From contig PLYG01000067.1 of the NCBI GenBank assembly GCA_003153335.1, forward strand, positions 1 through 9,319: a stretch of 9,319 nucleotides of DNA, read 5' to 3'. The position numbers and the translations under genes are program-made. Below the pieces are notes generated by a model. That model was not told where the DNA came from. It worked only from the letters and a program-made list of their open reading frames with translations, and searched no databases. This document shows positions 5,890-9,319 of this stretch, piece after piece; position 1 is the first letter of the stretch, and each line of letters opens with the position of its first letter. Source of the DNA: Betaproteobacteria bacterium. Its GTDB lineage: Bacteria > Pseudomonadota > Gammaproteobacteria > Burkholderiales > Casimicrobiaceae.

Positions 5890-7695
5890 CTATTGGGCGG
5901 CCGCCCGTCTTGCCGTATCGATATCCAGATACCACCACGGATACTGCTCGAAAGAATGCGACTTCCACCCCTGCACCCAGGGATGGAGCAGCGCGTTGCT
6001 GTAGCGAAAGACGCCCAGCATCGCTGGCGCGTACGTGTAGTGATAGTCAGAAAGCTTCCGGTAAAGCTTGTTCCGCTCGGGCCCATCGGGAAGAAGCTGC
6101 GCCTGCTCGAATATCCGGTCGTATTCGGCCAGGCGGAAATTGCCATAGTTGGACGTCCCTATCATCTTGCTGTACAGGTGATTGAGGAACGACTCGCCTT
6201 CGCGGACGGCGGCGATACCGCCCAACTGCCACGCGACCACCTTTCCCCCACGCGCCTCCTTGAGCGTTTCCGGCCATTTTTGCTTGACGAATTCAGTCCT
6301 GATGCCGATGTCGTCCATGCTGCGCTTCCACAATTCGTCAAACTGCCGCGTGAGCGCGTCCGGTTCAGTCCAGAGTTTGAACACCAGCGGCTTACAGCCC
6401 GGCAATTCGCGAAAACCGTCGCCATTGCAGTCCTTGTAGCCAAACTTGTCCAGCAACGCCCTGGCCTGTACGGGGTTGTACGGATCGGGACGCTTCAGGT
6501 CGGGGTCGTGCCCGGGCAGTCCAGGCGGGATCGGTTGCGTAGCCGGCATCGCCTGCCCCTGCCGAATGACCTTGATTTCCTCGCTGATGTTGTAGCCCAG
6601 CACGATCGCCCGGCGCAACGCGATTTTTTCCTGCGTGTAGCCGCCTATGGTCGGGTCCTCCATGTTAAAGAAGGTATACGTGAAGGACGGTTCGACGGTG
6701 CGCATCCACTGGATGCCCTGGCGCGCAAACTCGGGCTTGAGCTTACCACCCGCGACCACCCGGTTCACAAAATCCGCCGGCACATAGACAAAGTCCAGTT
6801 GCTTGGAGTCGAAGGCCAGAAAACGCGGATTCGATTCTTCTATGATATTGACTTCGACCCGGCCGATGGCCGGAATCCGCTTGCCCTTCATGCTCGCCAC
6901 GATATCGCGGTCGGCCGGATCGGTGCTCACGGGAAAGATGACCTCGCGAAAGGTCGGGCTGGCTTCCAGGATCACCTTGCTGCCCTTTTTCCACTCCTTG
7001 ATCAGGTACGGCCCGGTGCCCACCGGATGTTCGACCGCCCAGCCGCTCCCATCGCCATACGCTTCGATGACTTCGCGCGCGACGGCGCCCATCGCCCAGT
7101 GCGTCATGTTGTCCAGCAGGTTGTAGTCGGGCCGGGAGAGCTTCAGTTGCACCGTATAACGGTCGAGCGCCCGCAGCCCATCGAGCCTGGTGTCATAGTC
7201 GAACTTGTTGGTCTTTTTCGCCCGTTCGATCAGCGCGTCGGCGCCGATGATCTGGTCCTGCAGCAGGTCCATGTTGGGCGAGCGCACCTTGGGGTCGAGC
7301 AGCCGCTTATAGCTGTAGACATAGTCGTACGCGGTCAGCTCGCGCTGCTGGCCCTTGAACGCCGGATCGGCCGCGAAGTAGATGCCCTTTCTGATCTTGA
7401 ACACGAACGTCTTGCCGCCATCGCTCACAACAGGCAATGCCTCAGCCGTGTTCGGGACCAGCTTGTACGGACGGGCCAGATAATCGTAGGCATAGGCCGA
7501 ATCAAAAATTGCGCGCATCACGTAGCCCGAATACGCGTCGCTCATTGCCTGCGGATCAAAGCCCGTCACGTCGACCGGGAATGCCACCCGCAGGGTCTTG
7601 TTCATGTCGACCGCACGGGCCGCGGGCAGCAGCGCGATGGCGGCTAGCGCGCCCGCGGCAAGCAACCGGCCGATCCGATACCAGCGGCCGCTCAC
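5890..7695 (-). CDS. ABC transporter family-5 solute-binding protein (DppA/OppA-like), downstream copy
   Basis: A 601-residue periplasmic binding protein of the SBP_bac_5 family, which delivers peptides or other solutes to an ABC importer. GTG 7695 is the start: it forms GTGA with the stop of the upstream gene, has AAAGG ten bases before it, and yields a clean signal peptide. The signal has Arg4, Arg7 and Arg10, a hydrophobic core, and cleavage after A-R-A at residue 28. Family features: RVAFPVDVTGFDPQ at the mature start, ELTAYDYVYSYKRLLDP (119-135), PVGTGPYLIKEWKKGSKV (224-241), ALRRAIVLGYN (359-369). An acidic loop D422-C-N-G-D-G-F-R-E430 resembles an EF-hand calcium loop and lies between Cys423 and Cys434. 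The ligand is unknown. A longer start at 7785 would overlap the upstream gene by about 90 bases and lack a signal peptide, so it is rejected. The protein is full length and ends in TAG. Confidence 0.9.
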   Translation of the reverse strand: MSGRWYRIGRLLAAGALAAIALLPAARAVDMNKTLRVAFPVDVTGFDPQAMSDAYSGYVMRAIFDSAYAYDYLARPYKLVPNTAEALPVVSDGGKTFVFKIRKGIYFAADPAFKGQQRELTAYDYVYSYKRLLDPKVRSPNMDLLQDQIIGADALIERAKKTNKFDYDTRLDGLRALDRYTVQLKLSRPDYNLLDNMTHWAMGAVAREVIEAYGDGSGWAVEHPVGTGPYLIKEWKKGSKVILEASPTFREVIFPVSTDPADRDIVASMKGKRIPAIGRVEVNIIEESNPRFLAFDSKQLDFVYVPADFVNRVVAGGKLKPEFARQGIQWMRTVEPSFTYTFFNMEDPTIGGYTQEKIALRRAIVLGYNISEEIKVIRQGQAMPATQPIPPGLPGHDPDLKRPDPYNPVQARALLDKFGYKDCNGDGFRELPGCKPLVFKLWTEPDALTRQFDELWKRSMDDIGIRTEFVKQKWPETLKEARGGKVVAWQLGGIAAVREGESFLNHLYSKMIGTSNYGNFRLAEYDRIFEQAQLLPDGPERNKLYRKLSDYHYTYAPAMLGVFRYSNALLHPWVQGWKSHSFEQYPWWYLDIDTARRAAAQ

Positions 7696-9319
7696 TTCAG
7701 CGCCGCCTTTTGCTTGTTCGCGTCGATATCCAGAAAGACGAACGGAAACTGGCTGAAGCTGTTCATTTTCCAGCCCTGCACCCACGGATAGACCAGGGCA
7801 TTGTCGACGCGGTTGGTGGCGAACAGCACCGGGGCGTAGGTGACAAAATGATCGGACAGCATCCGGTAGACCTTATTGCGCTCCGGTCCGTCGGGCAGCG
7901 TTTGCGCCAGTTCGTACAGCCGGTCATACGAGTCCATTCTGAAGCGCGAAAAATTCGAATAATCGATGTACTTGCTGTACAACTGCGCCAGAAACTGCTC
8001 CCCGTCGCGTACCGCCGCCAACCCGCCCAGTCCCCACATCATCACCTTGCCCGCCTTCGCCGCCTTCAACGTATCCGGCCACTTCTGCAGAATGAACTCG
8101 ATCTTGATCCCGATCGCGTCCATGCTCTTTTTCCACAGTTCGCTGAACTGGCGGCTGATTTCGGTCGAATCGGTGTGGTACCTGAGCACCAGCGGCGAGC
8201 AGTCCGGTAATTCGCGGAAGCCGTCCCCGTTGCAGTCCTTGTAGCCGAAGCGGTCGAGCAAGGCCCGGGCCGATGCCGGATCGTACGGATAGGGCCGCTT
8301 CACATTCGGATCATGCCCCGGCAGGTTGGGTGGAATTGGTTGCGTCGCCGGAATCCCCTGGCCCTGGCGCAGCACGCCGATCTCCTCGGTAACGTTGTAA
8401 CCGAGTCCGATCGCCCGCCGCAGCGCGATCTTTTCCCTTGAATACCCGCCGATCACGGGGTCATCCATGTTGAAGACCGTATAGGTCCAACCGGCCTGGA
8501 TGGCACGGGTCCAGTTAATTCCCTGTTGCGCGAACTCCGGCTTGAGCTTGCCGTTGTCGATTACGCGGTTGACGAAATCGGTCGGGATGTAGACAAGATC
8601 GAGCTGCTTCGACTGAAATGCCAGAAACCTCGGATTCGACTCCTCGATAATGCTGACCTCGATCCGTCCAATCGCCGGCAGCCTCTTGCCCTTCATTTGC
8701 GCCTCGATCGCCTTGTCCGCGGGGTCCTTGCTCTCGGGCCAGCGGCGATCGCGATAATCCGGATTGGCCTCGATCACGACCTTGCTGCCCTTTTTCCATT
8801 CGCGGAGCACGTACGGGCCGGTGCCCACTGGATTGTTGAGCGCCCAGTTGCTGCTGTCGGCGTATTTTTCGATGACCTCGCGCGCGACCGCACCGGTGGC
8901 CGAGCTGGCCAGGTAGTCGATAAACGTATAGTTAGGCTTGACGAGCCGGATCTGCAGCGTATAGCGGTCAAGCGCCTGCAGGCCGGGAAGCGGCGCGCCG
9001 TAATCGAACTTGCCGGACTTTTTCGCGGCCTCGACCTGTTCGTCGGCGCCAACCAGCTTGTTTTCGAAGATTCCCAGGTTGGGCGATCGCACCTTGGGAT
9101 CGAGCAAACGCTTCCACGAATAGATATAGTCGGCCGCGGTGAGTTCGCGCTTCTGCCCATTGAATGCGGGGTCGGGCGTGAAGTAGATGCCCTTCTTGAG
9201 TTTTATGACGAGTTTCCTGCCCTCATCGGTGATTTCCGGCAGCGCCTCGGCGGTATTGGGAACCAGCTTGTACGGCCGGGCCAGATAGTCGTATGCGAGC
9301 AACGGCTCGAAGATCACGC
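7692..9319 (-). CDS. ABC transporter family-5 solute-binding protein (DppA/OppA-like), upstream copy, 5' end outside window
   Basis: At least 541 residues of a second SBP_bac_5 protein; the frame runs off the right edge, so the signal peptide and about 60 mature residues are not visible. It aligns from end to end with the downstream copy, roughly 60% identical by eye and without large gaps. Shared blocks include YDYLARPYKLVPNTAEALP, KRLLDPKVRSPN, PVGTGPY, IIEESNPRFLAF, SKQLD, RQGQ, ATQPIPP and LPDGPERNK. It carries the same acidic loop DCNGDGFRELPDC (nt 8199-8237) with both cysteines. The pair therefore arose by tandem duplication, and the two are translated together through a GTGA overlap. 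Differences cluster in segments such as the one after ALDRY and near GLGGLAAV, which could mean altered ligand preference. No transporter permease is visible. Confidence 0.9.
   Translation of the reverse strand, partial: VIFEPLLAYDYLARPYKLVPNTAEALPEITDEGRKLVIKLKKGIYFTPDPAFNGQKRELTAADYIYSWKRLLDPKVRSPNLGIFENKLVGADEQVEAAKKSGKFDYGAPLPGLQALDRYTLQIRLVKPNYTFIDYLASSATGAVAREVIEKYADSSNWALNNPVGTGPYVLREWKKGSKVVIEANPDYRDRRWPESKDPADKAIEAQMKGKRLPAIGRIEVSIIEESNPRFLAFQSKQLDLVYIPTDFVNRVIDNGKLKPEFAQQGINWTRAIQAGWTYTVFNMDDPVIGGYSREKIALRRAIGLGYNVTEEIGVLRQGQGIPATQPIPPNLPGHDPNVKRPYPYDPASARALLDRFGYKDCNGDGFRELPDCSPLVLRYHTDSTEISRQFSELWKKSMDAIGIKIEFILQKWPDTLKAAKAGKVMMWGLGGLAAVRDGEQFLAQLYSKYIDYSNFSRFRMDSYDRLYELAQTLPDGPERNKVYRMLSDHFVTYAPVLFATNRVDNALVYPWVQGWKMNSFSQFPFVFLDIDANKQKAALK

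Noticed and set aside
5797..7647. 616-codon open frame on the + strand opposite the downstream binding protein
   Set aside because: No recognisable domain and a composition typical of antisense frames in GC-rich genes. The - strand frame has the signal peptide and family motifs.
1..9319. tRNA, rRNA, CRISPR array, insertion sequence or integrase
   Set aside because: None recognised on reading both strands. The inverted repeats found are short and isolated, with no transposase frame between them.

Overview
The window is GC-rich chromosomal DNA with dense genes, short intergenic gaps and no obvious phage or insertion-sequence genes. The arginine succinyltransferase (AST) genes, a long periplasmic solute-binding-protein pair and the general protein style suggest a proteobacterium, most likely a betaproteobacterium (Burkholderiales or a relative). 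That lineage call is an inference from gene types and sequence feel, not from a marker gene.

Left block (2-3073, + strand): the end of an astC/argD-type class III aminotransferase, then astA (arginine N-succinyltransferase) and astB (N-succinylarginine dihydrolase). astA and astB overlap by ATGA. They supply steps 1-3 of arginine catabolism to succinylglutamate semialdehyde: AstA succinylates arginine, AstB removes two ammonia and CO2, and AstC transaminates succinylornithine. astD and astE, which finish the route to glutamate, are not in the window. Eight bases after astB a GTG opens the first ~41 residues of an EamA/DMT-type membrane transporter. That homology then stops abruptly, so the operon appears to have lost its distal part there.

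Middle block (3057-4128): alaX on the - strand, a free-standing alanyl-tRNA editing hydrolase with both zinc motifs intact, and divergent from it an 87-residue lipoprotein of unknown function on the + strand. The 103-bp gap between them holds a near-palindromic TATAAT that could serve as a -10 box in both directions.

Right block (4206-9319, - strand): an MFS_3/EntS-like efflux permease, a 406-base non-coding stretch rich in inverted repeats, and two tandem family-5 (DppA/OppA-like) solute-binding proteins that overlap by GTGA. The upstream copy runs off the window. The two binding proteins are clear paralogues, and both carry an unusual acidic EF-hand-like loop bracketed by two cysteines. No permease or ATPase gene follows them, so their transporter must be encoded to the right of the window or elsewhere.

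I see no convincing wholly new system. The points most worth a second look are the broken AST operon end, the re-pairing inverted repeats in front of the MFS gene, and the cysteine-bracketed acidic loop shared by the two binding proteins.
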